From the NCBI GenBank assembly GCA_025041175.1, contig JAKCFJ010000001.1:1612001-1676000 (forward strand): DNA of 64,000 nucleotides. Reading direction: 5' to 3'. This DNA comes from Halobacteriales archaeon YIM A00010. Lineage in GTDB: Archaea > Halobacteriota > Halobacteria > Halobacteriales > Haloarculaceae. Numbering within the stretch: the first letter of the stretch is position 1; the number at the start of each line of letters is the position of its first letter. The translations under genes were made by a program, and so were the position numbers. The notes under the pieces were generated by a model. It did not search any database. It saw only the letters and a program-made list of their open reading frames with translations, and was not told the origin of the DNA. This document shows positions 42,248 through 51,321 of the stretch, piece by piece.

Positions 42248-42523
42248 CTACTCGTTCGACTCACCGGCCATGGGTTTCGATCCGCGTCGGTATTCAGTCA
42301 GACGCGGCCAGCACTCCCGGTAGCCCAGAAGATACAGTCCGACGATCAGTGCTATGGCTCCCATGTACATCTCCCACAGACCAACCGTCGATTGGCCCGC
42401 CACGACGCTTTGGACGCTGCTGTGTTCGATCAGCACACCGCCAACGGTGAACACCGCAGAGCCGATCGCAGAACCGACGAGAGCCAATATTTCGGCGACG
42501 GATTCGGAAACGAACTCGACCAT
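42248..42523 (-). CDS. Small haloarchaeal membrane protein
   Basis: A 91-residue protein with two or three helices: ESVAEILALVGSAIGSAVFTVGGVLIEHSSVQ and GLWEMYMGAIALIVGLYLLGYRECWPRLTEY. The motif GGVLIEHSSVQ and the end GYRECWPRL are, as far as I recall, conserved among haloarchaeal proteins of unknown function. The start is uncertain: ATG 42523 gives the conserved part, while open frame reaches 42610. It is divergent from the gene at 42613. Confidence 0.6.
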   Translation of the reverse strand: MVEFVSESVAEILALVGSAIGSAVFTVGGVLIEHSSVQSVVAGQSTVGLWEMYMGAIALIVGLYLLGYRECWPRLTEYRRGSKPMAGESNE

Positions 42524-42583
42524 CACATCACGGTTTGCAATCGAAACGAAAATCCGTTTCGGATCGACCACGGCTCGAAACCG

Positions 42584-42589
42584 TTTATT
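42584..42589 (+). promoter_or_regulatory. TATA box for the 75-residue membrane protein
   Basis: TTTATT 24-29 bases before ATG 42613, leaderless spacing. Confidence 0.55.
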
Positions 42590-42612
42590 CCTCCAGTCCT
42601 GTACGTTCACGC

Positions 42613-42840
42613 ATGGGACGATACGGCGATCTCGATTACGGATTGTTGACCAAAACGGGCTTTTTCCTCGGTGTCGGCCTGTTCGTACTGGGGGCGGGCG
42701 GCGGCGTACTCGGTCACGCCGTCTACGGAACGCTCCCAGGATGGGAACAGACGCTGTTCACCTACTCGGAGGTAATCGGCATCCTTCTCGGGCTATTTGC
42801 CCCGTTTCTGTTCGGAATCTTCCTCCCACTCACGGAGTAG
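42613..42840 (+). CDS. Small membrane protein with two helices
   Basis: A 75-residue protein starting MGRYGDLDYGLLTKTG, with helices FFLGVGLFVLGAGGGVLGHAVYG and EVIGILLGLFAPFLFGIFLPL. Haloarchaea have similar short membrane proteins of unknown function (the MGRYGDLDY start recurs in my memory of them). A TATA-like TTTATT sits 24-29 bases upstream, so the start is well supported. Convergent with the GntP gene 136 bases further on. Confidence 0.65.
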   Translation: MGRYGDLDYGLLTKTGFFLGVGLFVLGAGGGVLGHAVYGTLPGWEQTLFTYSEVIGILLGLFAPFLFGIFLPLTE

Positions 42841-42975
42841 TCGTCGGCCGATACTGTCGGTCATATTTATGAGAATCGGCGTGACGTTCTCGGGAGCATG
42901 GAACAATCACCCGACTGAACAGACCATCGAGTGGCCAACGATCCATGACCGACAGTCTGAGCGATCGAAACGGAC

Positions 42976-44370
42976 TCAGGCCAACGGAAGGATCGTCGAG
43001 AAGACAACGGCGGAGACGAGGCCAGTTACCGAGATGATGGTCGTCAGCACCGTCCACGTTTTCAGGGTCTCTGCCTGCGTGAGGCCGCCAATCTCCTTGA
43101 CCAGCCAGAATCCCGAATCGTTGTACCACGAGCAGATGTTCCCCCCGGCACCGATGGCCATCACGAGATACGCCGGGTGAACGCTGAGCTGACCGGCCAT
43201 TGGGGCCATGATCCCTGCGGCCGTGAGCATCGCCGCCGTCGCAGATCCCTGTGCGATGCGGACGATCGCGGCGATGAGCCACGCCGTCACCAGCAGGCCG
43301 ATACCGATCCCTTCGAGACCGTTTGCGATGTAGGATCCGATGCCGGAAACGGCGAGCATTCCACCAAACGCCCCGCCCATCGCGGTGATCGCAGCGATAT
43401 TCCCGCCGCTTTTCAGCGCCTCGGTGAGTTCGTCCTCCCAGAGCGACCGGGAGAGATTGCTCCACCGGAGGTAGGTCAGCGCCGCGGCGATCGCCGCGAT
43501 CGTCAGCGCGACGTTCTTATCCCCGATGAACGCGACGACCGGCGTGATGGTCGAAAGCACCGGATACCACTCCCCGATGCCATCGACGATCGTGAAGGAG
43601 GCGACCAGCACGACCGCGAGAACGATCGGGAGCGCCGACTCGAAAATCCCCGGAAGCGTATCCGTATCCCGCTTGGCCCGTTCTTTGAGTTCCTCGGTGG
43701 TCGTTCCCATCGTGTCCCGAAGCGGGATATCCAGCCGGCCGTTGATCCACCGGCCGTAGACGAGCCCGCTCGTGACGGCCGAGGGAATGGCGACCGCAAC
43801 GCCGATCAGCATCGTTAATCCGAGTGACGCACCGATCTGGTCGGCGACGGCCAGCGGCCCGGGGGTCGGCGGAACGAACACGTGGGCCGTCGCGCCACCG
43901 GCTCCGACAGCCACGATGTACAGCGTGTAATTTTTTCCTACACGGGCGCGCATCGAGCGCGCAAGCGGTGCCAGCAGGTAGAACACGCTGTCGAAAAACA
44001 CCGGAATTGCGAGCACAGCACTACTCCCCCACAGCGCAAAGTCGGAGTTGTCCTCGCCGACCACCGACTGGAACCCCCGAACGATGCGCTGGGCAGCCCC
44101 GCTTTCGAGCATCGATTTGCCGATGATGGCCGCCATCAGGATCGGTATCCCGATCCCCGCCATGTTGTCTCCGAACGCCGACGCCGTTCTCGTCGCCGCA
44201 TCACCGAGCGTGAAGTCCCCCACGAACACCGCGTTGATGAGACCGACCGAGAACGCGGCGATCGCTAACCCCACGAACGCCGGAAGATCCCAGATAGCCA
44301 ATAGGAGTACGACCAAAACAAGCCCAGCGACAAACGTGATGAGTGGACTGTGTGCGAACTCAATTGCCAT
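42976..44370 (-). CDS. GntP family gluconate/organic acid permease
   Basis: A 464-residue membrane protein with about 12-14 helices. Features of GntP are FGDNMAGIGIPILMAAIIGKSMLESGAAQRI near residue 66, VFFDSVFYLLAPLAR, GGATAHVFVPPTPGPLAVAD and RIAQGSATAAMLTAAG. It is predicted to bring in gluconate or a related hydroxyacid with protons. Start at 44370 fits the family. It stands next to a UspA gene in divergent orientation, a common arrangement. Confidence 0.88.
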   Translation of the reverse strand: MAIEFAHSPLITFVAGLVLVVLLLAIWDLPAFVGLAIAAFSVGLINAVFVGDFTLGDAATRTASAFGDNMAGIGIPILMAAIIGKSMLESGAAQRIVRGFQSVVGEDNSDFALWGSSAVLAIPVFFDSVFYLLAPLARSMRARVGKNYTLYIVAVGAGGATAHVFVPPTPGPLAVADQIGASLGLTMLIGVAVAIPSAVTSGLVYGRWINGRLDIPLRDTMGTTTEELKERAKRDTDTLPGIFESALPIVLAVVLVASFTIVDGIGEWYPVLSTITPVVAFIGDKNVALTIAAIAAALTYLRWSNLSRSLWEDELTEALKSGGNIAAITAMGGAFGGMLAVSGIGSYIANGLEGIGIGLLVTAWLIAAIVRIAQGSATAAMLTAAGIMAPMAGQLSVHPAYLVMAIGAGGNICSWYNDSGFWLVKEIGGLTQAETLKTWTVLTTIISVTGLVSAVVFSTILPLA

Positions 44371-44529
44371 GTGTCACAAAGTGGCATCCAAGTTGTTCAT
44401 TGAAAATGCTTTCTATTATGATCTATCCCCAATGATTATTCAGAATAATTCGGAATATTATGTATGTGTGGGCGAATATACAATATTCGTACAATAATTC
44501 GTCAGATAATCGGAGGGTTGATCGTTGTG

Positions 44530-44534
44530 TTTAT
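44530..44534 (+). promoter_or_regulatory. TATA box for the second UspA gene
   Basis: GTTTATC, 27-31 bases before ATG 44561. The spacer 44371-44560 between gntP and this gene is AT-rich and holds no gene. Confidence 0.55.
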
Positions 44535-44560
44535 CACCAGTGATCCAATCAGTTCGTAGT

Positions 44561-45007
44561 ATGGAGCGGGCACTCGCAGTCGTCGAACCGACGGACGCGG
44601 CAACGGAGCTCGTACGCCAGGCGGGTGAGCTTGCCGTAGGCGTGGACGCCGATCTGGTTCTGATTCACGTCACGACCGAGCAAGCGTACAGCGCTCGTCG
44701 GGAGGCGATGGGATCCATCGGAAGCGGGGCGGAGAATTACACGATCAGCAAAGCCGAGGAAGGGGCGACACAGTTCGCCCACGACATCGGACAGGAGGTG
44801 CTCTCGGAGTTCGATGTCGAGTACGAGGTGGCTGGTCTCCTCGGTGAGAAGGCCGAGCAGATTCTCGATGCCGCCCAGAAGCACGACTGCGATCACATTT
44901 TTCTTGCGGGCCGCCAGCGCTCACCGGCCGGGAAAGCCCTGTTTGGCGATGCGACCCAGCGTGTGATTCTCGACTTCGACGGTCCGGTCACCGTCGCTAC
45001 GGGATGA
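44561..45007 (+). CDS. Universal stress protein (UspA) family
   Basis: A 148-residue single Usp domain: MERALAVVEPTDAATELVRQAGELA, VDADLVLIHVTTE, a helix and the nucleotide loop LAGRQRSPAGKALFGDATQRVI, which fits the G-2x-G-9x-G pattern loosely, then the strand GPVTVAT. ATG 44561 follows a TATA-like box; 12 codons of open frame upstream are not used. Divergent from gntP. Confidence 0.85.
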   Translation: MERALAVVEPTDAATELVRQAGELAVGVDADLVLIHVTTEQAYSARREAMGSIGSGAENYTISKAEEGATQFAHDIGQEVLSEFDVEYEVAGLLGEKAEQILDAAQKHDCDHIFLAGRQRSPAGKALFGDATQRVILDFDGPVTVATG

Positions 45008-45084
45008 GTTGTGTCTCGCGTCGATAAAACGGAACGCCATCACACAGCCATCGGAATCGATCCGTACCGGACTGTCGGTGTGCG

Positions 45085-45951
45085 TTAGTAGAACTCCCGA
45101 ACGAGATCCATCGCGTCCTCGGGTGCACCGTCAGGGATATCTGCCATGTTCTCGGTCAGGCCGTGCGCTTCGTTGTAGGAAGCGCTTTCCTCGTCCTGGT
45201 AGATGACGCCCTGGTACTCGGCGTCGCTGTCGAGGATGGCCTCGGTGGCTTGGTCGTAATCCGTCGGATCGTGATCCTCGTCCTCACCGAGATCGACCAG
45301 CGAGTCCCGGAAGTAGTCGTACGTGTCCACGTCGTTAAACGTCACACAGGGGCTGTACACGTTGACGAAGCCAAAGCCGTCGTGTTCGACGGCTCGTTTG
45401 ACGATCTCGGCGTGGCGCTGGGCGTCGGACGAGAACGACTGGGCGATGAACGTTCCACCGGCCGCAAGCGCGAGCGCGAGCGGGTTGACCGGTGCCTGTT
45501 TCGGTCCTTCGGGGGAGGTGGAGGTCTCGAAGTCCTCCCGGCTCGTCGGGGAGAACTGCCCTTTCGTCAGGCCGTAGATCCGGTTGTCCATCACGACGTA
45601 CGTTATGTCCATGTTCCGGCGCACCGCGTGAATGAAGTGGCCGACACCGATGGAGTAGCCGTCGCCGTCGCCGCCGGCGACCATCACTTCCAGCTCGGGG
45701 TTTGCGGCTTTCACGCCGATCCCCACCGGGAGCGCGCGCCCGTGAACGCCGTGGAGCGCGTAGGAGTGCATGTACGTCCCGATCTTCCCCGAGCAGCCGA
45801 TCCCGGCGACGATGAACGTGTTGTCGGGATCGTTGCCCGTCTCCGCGAGCGCTTTCATCATGCCGTTCATCGTCCCGAAGTCGCCACAGCCGGGACACCA
45901 CGTCGGTTGCTTGTCGGATTTGAAATCAGTGAATCGAACGTCTGAACTCAT
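45085..45951 (-). CDS. korB: 2-oxoacid:ferredoxin oxidoreductase beta subunit (KorB-like)
   Basis: Converts a 2-oxoacid (2-oxoglutarate is likely in haloarchaea) plus CoA to acyl-CoA and CO2, reducing ferredoxin. The 288 residues hold the cysteines QPTWCPGCGDFG (19, 22) and GIGCSGKIG (53), and the thiamine-diphosphate site GGDGDGYSIGVGHF with YVVMDNRIYGLTKGQ. It overlaps the alpha gene by 4 bases. Sequence resembles the KorB of other haloarchaea more than PorB, but the substrate cannot be proven here. Confidence 0.87.
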   Translation of the reverse strand: MSSDVRFTDFKSDKQPTWCPGCGDFGTMNGMMKALAETGNDPDNTFIVAGIGCSGKIGTYMHSYALHGVHGRALPVGIGVKAANPELEVMVAGGDGDGYSIGVGHFIHAVRRNMDITYVVMDNRIYGLTKGQFSPTSREDFETSTSPEGPKQAPVNPLALALAAGGTFIAQSFSSDAQRHAEIVKRAVEHDGFGFVNVYSPCVTFNDVDTYDYFRDSLVDLGEDEDHDPTDYDQATEAILDSDAEYQGVIYQDEESASYNEAHGLTENMADIPDGAPEDAMDLVREFY

Positions 45952-47711
45952 GCTGTCACCTCCGCGCCCGTTGCGAGCACGTCTTTGATCTCGGACGCGA
46001 GTTCGTCCGCCTTGAATCGGACGCCGTTGTACTTGTTAATCCGGTCGACGCGGGAAAGCGTGTCGTGTTCGAGGAGATCCGCGAACTGTCCGCCCGCGTT
46101 GCACTCGACCACGATCACCTCCTCGGCGCTCTCGATCTCCTCGCTCAGATCCGCGCGGGGGAACATGTACGAACAGGAGAGGAAACGAACGGAGACCCCA
46201 TCGTCGTCGAGGAACTCCATCGCTTCGCGGATCGCGCCCTCGTTGGATCCCCACGAGATGAGGAGCACGTCCGAATCCGCGTCGCCGAACTCCCGGTAGT
46301 CCCACTGTTCGCGCTCGACCGCGGTTTCGACCTTCCGGGAGCGTTTGTCGACCTGGTCGATGCGAACGTCGGTGTCTTCGGTCCGACGCCCGAGTTCGTC
46401 GTGTTCCAGCCCGGTGGTCATGTGCGCGCCGCCTGCCGTGCCCGGCAGCGTGCGGGGGCTGATCCCGTCCTCGGTGGGATAGTGTGGTTGGAACTGCCCC
46501 TGATCGTTCTGCCACGACTCGACATCCCCCGGCTCGACGAGATTCCCGCGCTCGATCTCGACCTCGTCCATGTCGAACTCCTCGGGCGCGAACGTCTGCT
46601 CGGTGACGGCGAGCGAGAGATCGCTCGTAACGTACACCGGCAGCTGGTACTTCTCCGCGAGGTTGAACGCCTCGATGGTCTTGTGGAAACATTCCGCGAC
46701 CGTCGTCGGGGCGACCACAAAGCGCGGCACTTCGCCGTGACCGCCGTACAGCAGCTGGTTGAGATCGCCCTGCTCCTGTTTGGTCGGCATCCCCGTGGAC
46801 GGACCCGAGCGCATCACGTCACAGATGACCAGCGGCGTTTCGGTCGTTGCGACCAGCCCGAACGTCTCGGTCATCAGGTCGATTCCCGGTCCCGACGTTG
46901 CCGTCATCGCGCGCGCTCCCGCCCTGGCCGCACCGAGCGCGAGATTGATCGCCGACAGCTCGTCTTCCGCCTGGATGACCGACCCGCCGTAGCGCTCGAT
47001 CCGGCCGGTGAGATACTCCATCACGTCCGTGGCCGGCGTGATCGGATAGCCCGCGTAGAACCGGCAGCCGGCAGCCAGCGCGCCCATGCCGATCGCCTCG
47101 TCGCCGTTCAACAGCACGTAGTCGTTGTCCGTCGTTTCGAGCTCGTACTCGAACGCGTGGTCGTAGGTCTCTTCGACGTACTCCTGTCCCAGACGGGCGG
47201 CTTCCTTGTTGTTGTCGACGATCGCGGTGCCTTTGTCGCCAAACCGCTTTTCGAGCGACTCGTCCAAATTCTCGATCGGGAACGACGCCACCTCACAGGC
47301 CACCCCGAGCGCGACGACGTTGCGCATGATCGCTCCCCCGGCGTCTTCCGCCAGGCTCTTGAGCGGCACGTCGAGTCCGATCATCCCTTCCGGAATCTCG
47401 AGATCCTGCATCGTCGTGCGCTCGCCGTCGTAGATGATGACGCTCCCCTCGTGCAGTTCGTCGAGGTTCTCATCGACGGTGCGCTGGGTCAGGGCGATCA
47501 GGATGTCGAGCCGGTCGACGACGCTCTCGACCCGATCGACCGAGGTTCGCACCTTGTACGCCGTGTACCCCCCACGGATCCTGGACGCGAAGTCCTTGGA
47601 GGTGAACACGTGCCGACCCGCCCGCGAAAGGGCCTGAGCGAATATTTTGCCCGTTGAATCGATGCCATCCCCAGCCTCGCCGCCGATGGCCCAATTGAGA
47701 TCTTTGTGCAT
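45948..47711 (-). CDS. korA: 2-oxoacid:ferredoxin oxidoreductase alpha subunit (KorA-like)
   Basis: A 587-residue fusion of the gamma and alpha parts. The N-terminal 190 residues are the gamma-like domain (GGEAGDGIDSTGKIFAQALSRAGRHVFTSKDFASRIRGG), followed by the alpha domain with FYAGYPITPATDVMEYL, SAINLALGAARAGARAMTATSGPG and the C-terminal WGSNEGAIREAMEFL. Together with the overlapping beta subunit it makes the haloarchaeal alpha/beta enzyme that feeds electrons to ferredoxin; the ferredoxin at 57427 and flavin reductase at 48147 are possible partners. Promoter: TATTAAG near 47757-47763. Confidence 0.88.
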   Translation of the reverse strand: MHKDLNWAIGGEAGDGIDSTGKIFAQALSRAGRHVFTSKDFASRIRGGYTAYKVRTSVDRVESVVDRLDILIALTQRTVDENLDELHEGSVIIYDGERTTMQDLEIPEGMIGLDVPLKSLAEDAGGAIMRNVVALGVACEVASFPIENLDESLEKRFGDKGTAIVDNNKEAARLGQEYVEETYDHAFEYELETTDNDYVLLNGDEAIGMGALAAGCRFYAGYPITPATDVMEYLTGRIERYGGSVIQAEDELSAINLALGAARAGARAMTATSGPGIDLMTETFGLVATTETPLVICDVMRSGPSTGMPTKQEQGDLNQLLYGGHGEVPRFVVAPTTVAECFHKTIEAFNLAEKYQLPVYVTSDLSLAVTEQTFAPEEFDMDEVEIERGNLVEPGDVESWQNDQGQFQPHYPTEDGISPRTLPGTAGGAHMTTGLEHDELGRRTEDTDVRIDQVDKRSRKVETAVEREQWDYREFGDADSDVLLISWGSNEGAIREAMEFLDDDGVSVRFLSCSYMFPRADLSEEIESAEEVIVVECNAGGQFADLLEHDTLSRVDRINKYNGVRFKADELASEIKDVLATGAEVTA

Positions 47712-47764
47712 ACTGTTTCAAACGTACCTCTCGCCGGTGCAAAAGGCTTCTGAATGCTTAATAT

Positions 47765-48021
47765 CGATTCTACCAAAATTGCAATAATAGTGTCATAAAT
47801 ACGTGACGTCTCAGCAATCGAATTATCACAGTCATACTGCGCTGATATAGCCGAAGAATACATATTTTGAAATTCAGATACTAATTCACTCATCGTACGT
47901 ATCAACATAGTATATTTAGTTATATCAGATTATTATGATGGTTCGGTTGTTGTGTGTGGTGAGGATGTGCCACGGAGATGTGTCGAGGCGAATCGTACTG
48001 GACAGTGAGAAATAAATGGAC
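47765..48021. other. AT-rich spacer upstream of the miniature element
   Basis: AT-rich sequence between the korA promoter and the element at 48022. Short frames here lack protein-like composition. It is probably promoter-free spacer; nothing else is seen. Confidence 0.45.
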
Positions 48022-48120
48022 TATACTGTCGGATCTACGGACGGATCGGGACGGAATCTCCACCTGCTGTCTGTCGGTTCACCAGCAGCCAATATGCAAT
48101 CACCTCTGTCCGACAGTATA
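48022..48120 (-). mobile_element. Miniature inverted-repeat element, copy A
   Basis: Ends TATACTGTCGGA (48022-48033) and TCCGACAGTATA (48109-48120) form a perfect 12-bp inverted repeat. The reverse complement of the 99 bp aligns along its length with 52850-52952: both share GACAGAGGTGATTG, CTGCTGGT...AGACAGCA (an internal hairpin), ATTCCGTC and ATCCGTCCGT. It has no coding capacity. The outermost TA on both sides could be a TA target duplication. The right end supplies a TATA box 26-30 bases before the gene at 48147. Confidence 0.72.
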
Positions 48121-48146
48121 ACGTGTGTGGACGGAGACGAACCGGT

Positions 48147-48800
48147 ATGAACGCCACCCGCGTCCCGGTCGTATCGGTTCGAACCGTTGGGAGCGACGCC
48201 ATTGCGCTCGAACTCCGTTCTCCGGACGGGTTCGACGCCCGACCGGGACAGTTCGTCAAGCTGTCGGCCACGGTCGATGGAGAGGAGGTCTCCCGGTTTT
48301 ACACGGTCTCTTCGTCCCACATCACGGAGACGTTCGAGACGACGCTCACGATCGATCCGACGGGGACGTTCGGTCCGTACCTCTCTTCGCTCGAGGAGGG
48401 CGATACGATCGGCGTTGCCGGGCCGTTCGGTAACGCCTACTACGAGGACGAAGAACAGACGCTCATCGTCGCCGGCGGGCCGGGGGTCGGTCCGGCCGTT
48501 GGGATCGGGGAGCGAACCCTGGCGGACGGGGGTGAAACAGCTGTCGTGTACGTGGACGAGGATCCGATCCACGAGGACCGCCTCAGCGCGCTATCGGAGC
48601 AAGGGGGGACAGTGATCGTCGTGTCCGACGTCGCGGCCCTCCCGGCCGCGATCGAGGAGGCGACGGCCGGCGGAGAGCCACAGTCGTTCGTGTACGGGTT
48701 CGCCGGGTTCCTCGACGCGGCGACCGACGCCCTCGTTGGAGCCGGCGTTGACGCGGAAGCGGCCAAGCTGGAGAACTTCGGTCCCGCTCCCGAGGAGTGA
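48147..48800 (+). CDS. FAD/ferredoxin reductase-type oxidoreductase
   Basis: A 217-residue reductase. The N-terminal half is the FAD-binding beta-barrel: RPGQFVKLSAT and FYTVSSSHI (RxYS/T-like), with TIGVAGPFGNAYY; the C-terminal half is the nucleotide-binding fold with TLIVAGGPGVGPAVGI and FVYGFAGFLDAATDAL. It has no iron-sulphur domain. ATG 48147 lies 26-30 bases after GTATAACG, which is formed by the end of the miniature element (48117-48121); thus the element may provide its promoter. Confidence 0.86.
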   Translation: MNATRVPVVSVRTVGSDAIALELRSPDGFDARPGQFVKLSATVDGEEVSRFYTVSSSHITETFETTLTIDPTGTFGPYLSSLEEGDTIGVAGPFGNAYYEDEEQTLIVAGGPGVGPAVGIGERTLADGGETAVVYVDEDPIHEDRLSALSEQGGTVIVVSDVAALPAAIEEATAGGEPQSFVYGFAGFLDAATDALVGAGVDAEAAKLENFGPAPEE

Positions 48801-48858
48801 GAGGAGATCGGCGTAGCGCAGTCGGTACCGTTTCGGTTGCCGGTCTCATTGTTCGGCC

Positions 48859-49068
48859 ATGCGACGCCAAACGTACGGAACGCTCTCGGTCACCGCGTTC
48901 GCGCTGATCGTCGTGAGCTTCGTGATTCTGGGGTTCTCGCGCATCGTCCTGCCCTACCGGATCGCCCGGTTGCTCGCTGCTCCGACACTGCTGGTCGGCT
49001 TCGCGCTCGTCTGTTATCTGTTCGTTCGAGGACTTCTCTCGTGGGTCGGCGTGCGTCCCATCGAGTAG
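48859..49068 (+). CDS. Small membrane protein
   Basis: A 69-residue protein of two helices: GTLSVTAFALIVVSFVILGF and LAAPTLLVGFALVCYLFVRGLLSW, with an N-terminal MRRQTY and short charged loop. It starts 58 bases after the flavin reductase stop, probably in the same transcript. Haloarchaea contain many small proteins of this kind; function unknown. Confidence 0.62.
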   Translation: MRRQTYGTLSVTAFALIVVSFVILGFSRIVLPYRIARLLAAPTLLVGFALVCYLFVRGLLSWVGVRPIE

Positions 49069-49087
49069 CCCCGAGGAACCGAGGGAA

Positions 49088-50311
49088 CTACGGCGCACCC
49101 GGAGCGCCGTCCCATCGGTTCTCTTGGTGGAGTCCGTAGGTCAACGGTCCCGAGGCCTTGTTCCCCGCGCCGGTATTGACGATGAGTACTTCGTCTTCGG
49201 GATCGAGACCGTCCTCGTCAGCTAATTTCATGGCGCCCGCCATCGCTGCACCTGGCTCCACGCACATTTCGACGCCCGCTTTCCTGGCGCTGGTCACCGC
49301 TCCGTGGAGTGCCTCCGCGTCGCTTACCGCCACGCCGGTTCCGTTCGTCTCGTATACGGCTTCGAGTATCCACGGGGACGCTCCCGGGTCCGGCACTTCG
49401 ATTCCTCGACCGATCGACTCGGGAGACTGCCAGGGCGAGTGTTCGTCTGCCTCGTCTTCGATCGCTTCGACGATCGGTGCACACCCATCGGTTTGGACGG
49501 CGTTCAAACTGGGTGGTTCTTGGGTCTCGAGCCAGCCCAGTTCGTGGAACTCCTGATACGCCTTCCAGATACCGATCAGTCCGACCCCACCACCAGTGGG
49601 ATAGAAGATCTCGTCGGGAGCTTCCCAGTCGAACTGCTCGTATATTTCGAACCCCAACGTCTTCTTTCCCTCGTGTCTGAAGGGCGTTTGGAACGTCGCC
49701 ACGGTGTACCACCCCTCTTCCGCTCGCAGTTCACCGAACCGATCGCCCGCCGCATCGAGTTTTCCCTCAGCGAGGTGGAGTTCCCCACCGTGTGCCCGCA
49801 CGAGGTTTTTCTGGATGTCGTTGGACTGGTAGTTGAGAACGACGTGGCAGTCGATCCCCGCTTGCGCCGCGTAGGCCGCAGCTGCTTGGCCGGCGTTTCC
49901 AGCCGATGGGAGTGCGACTTCCTCGATACCCTGTTCACTCGCTCCGGAAAGCGAGGCGGACGCTCCGCGATCCTTGAACGTGTTCGTCGGGTTCTGTCCC
50001 TCGTCTTTGATCGCCACGCGGGCAACGCCCAGTTCGTCGGCCAAGTCAGGACAGTCGATTATCGGCGTGTTGCCTTCCCCCAGCGACACGATATTGGTCT
50101 CGTCCTGGATAGGGAGGAGTTCCCTGTACTTCCACATCGAACCGCCACGATCTGCCACGTCGGCGCGAGAGACCCCAAGAGCGTCGTAATCGTATTTGGC
50201 GTCCAAGATACCGCCACACTCCCGACAGGGGAACTCCGTGAGATCGAGTCCGTACGTCTGTCCACAGCCGCGACATTCTATGTGGCTGATGGCACTACCT
50301 GTTTGCGACAT
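49088..50311 (-). CDS. thrC: Threonine synthase
   Basis: Converts O-phosphohomoserine to threonine with pyridoxal phosphate. The 407 residues begin with a rubredoxin-like zinc module (Cys13/16 and Cys29/32: IECRGCGQTY, FPCRECGG), then the PLP lysine in NPTNTFKDRGAS (Lys113), SAGNAGQAAAAYAA, the phosphate loop PTGGGVGLIGIW and NTGAGNKASG. The promoter GTTAAAT at 50336-50342 lies 25-31 bases before the start, so the mRNA is leaderless. Single gene; no other threonine genes nearby. Confidence 0.93.
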   Translation of the reverse strand: MSQTGSAISHIECRGCGQTYGLDLTEFPCRECGGILDAKYDYDALGVSRADVADRGGSMWKYRELLPIQDETNIVSLGEGNTPIIDCPDLADELGVARVAIKDEGQNPTNTFKDRGASASLSGASEQGIEEVALPSAGNAGQAAAAYAAQAGIDCHVVLNYQSNDIQKNLVRAHGGELHLAEGKLDAAGDRFGELRAEEGWYTVATFQTPFRHEGKKTLGFEIYEQFDWEAPDEIFYPTGGGVGLIGIWKAYQEFHELGWLETQEPPSLNAVQTDGCAPIVEAIEDEADEHSPWQSPESIGRGIEVPDPGASPWILEAVYETNGTGVAVSDAEALHGAVTSARKAGVEMCVEPGAAMAGAMKLADEDGLDPEDEVLIVNTGAGNKASGPLTYGLHQENRWDGAPGAP

Positions 50312-50335
50312 GGTATCATGTACTGAATTTCGGGT

Positions 50336-50342
50336 GTTAAAT
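50336..50342 (-). promoter_or_regulatory. TATA box for thrC
   Basis: ATTTAAC on the minus strand, 25-31 bases before the start codon at 50311. Confidence 0.6.
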
Positions 50343-50437
50343 CTACCGCGCGTATGTTATCGACGACGGGGATTTTTTCGCCGTTACAAACACCTCGGGC
50401 CGTCAGCAACCGCTCACCAATTGCTGAGCGTATTTTG

Positions 50438-51199
50438 CTATTCGGACAAAAATGCCTCTATGCCGGCGCGCATGAAGCTCAGATCGGCCCCGAGAAGGAA
50501 GAACTGAAAGCCGTGCTTCGATCGCTCGGATTGAATATCCGGTGTTCGACCAGCAATACCCGGATACACACCGTTGTCCTGGGCCGCCCCAAACACTCGC
50601 TGGACAGCCGCCGTCACCTCGGGATGATCCGTCTTTCCTGGATGTCCAACGGCAGCTGAAAGGTCGTTCTCACCAATGAATGCAACGTCAATTCCATCGA
50701 CTGCGAGGATTTCCGCGACAGACTCGACTGCCGACGGTGACTCGATTTGGATGGTGAGGAGTGTTTCATCGTTTGCAGTGGTGACGTACCCTTCGAAATC
50801 CTCCCCGTACGCGTTCGCCCGAGTGGTGCCAGCGACACCGCGCTCACCGACAGGCGGGAAGTAGGTTGCTCGCACGACGTCTCTGGCGTCCTCAGGAGTG
50901 TCGACGCCCGGCACAATAACGCCCTGTGCACCGGAGTCGAGAGCGTGCTTCGCGCCGCCCGAAACGGCCGTTTCGACGGATGGAAGCCGGACGAGTGGTG
51001 TGGTGTGTGGCTCGACTGCCCGGATGAGCGCTTCGACGCGCTCGGGCGAATGCGGAGCGTGTTCAGTATCAATACCGATCCAGTCGACTGCTGTCCGTGA
51101 GAGCACCTCGGCCGCGCGCGTGCTTTGCGAAAGGAGCCACGCACCAACAACGTCGTCGCCACGACCGAGCTTTTGCAGGGTTCGGTTCACGATAGCCAT
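50438..51199 (-). CDS. HpcH/HpaI aldolase family protein
   Basis: A 253-residue class II aldolase-like enzyme. Metal and catalytic residues are in DWIGIDTEHAPHS, LVRLPSV, GVIVPGVDTPEDARDVV, the QIESPSAVESV segment (Glu ligand) and DVAFIGENDLSAAVG. Such enzymes cleave 4-hydroxy-2-oxo acids to pyruvate and an aldehyde. The start ATG 51199 is next to a TATA-like TTTTACTG at 51221-51229. No degradation-pathway neighbours were seen. Confidence 0.87.
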   Translation of the reverse strand: MAIVNRTLQKLGRGDDVVGAWLLSQSTRAAEVLSRTAVDWIGIDTEHAPHSPERVEALIRAVEPHTTPLVRLPSVETAVSGGAKHALDSGAQGVIVPGVDTPEDARDVVRATYFPPVGERGVAGTTRANAYGEDFEGYVTTANDETLLTIQIESPSAVESVAEILAVDGIDVAFIGENDLSAAVGHPGKTDHPEVTAAVQRVFGAAQDNGVYPGIAGRTPDIQSERSKHGFQFFLLGADLSFMRAGIEAFLSE

Positions 51200-51321
51200 A
51201 CGTGTACTCTCGATTGGTACAGTAAAAACAGCGTGTACCGGTGTGATTACTCGATCCGTGACTGGTGACGTTTCCCTGCGATCGATGACTAGTCTTCGAG
51301 CAGTAAAGAAATGAAAACGTC

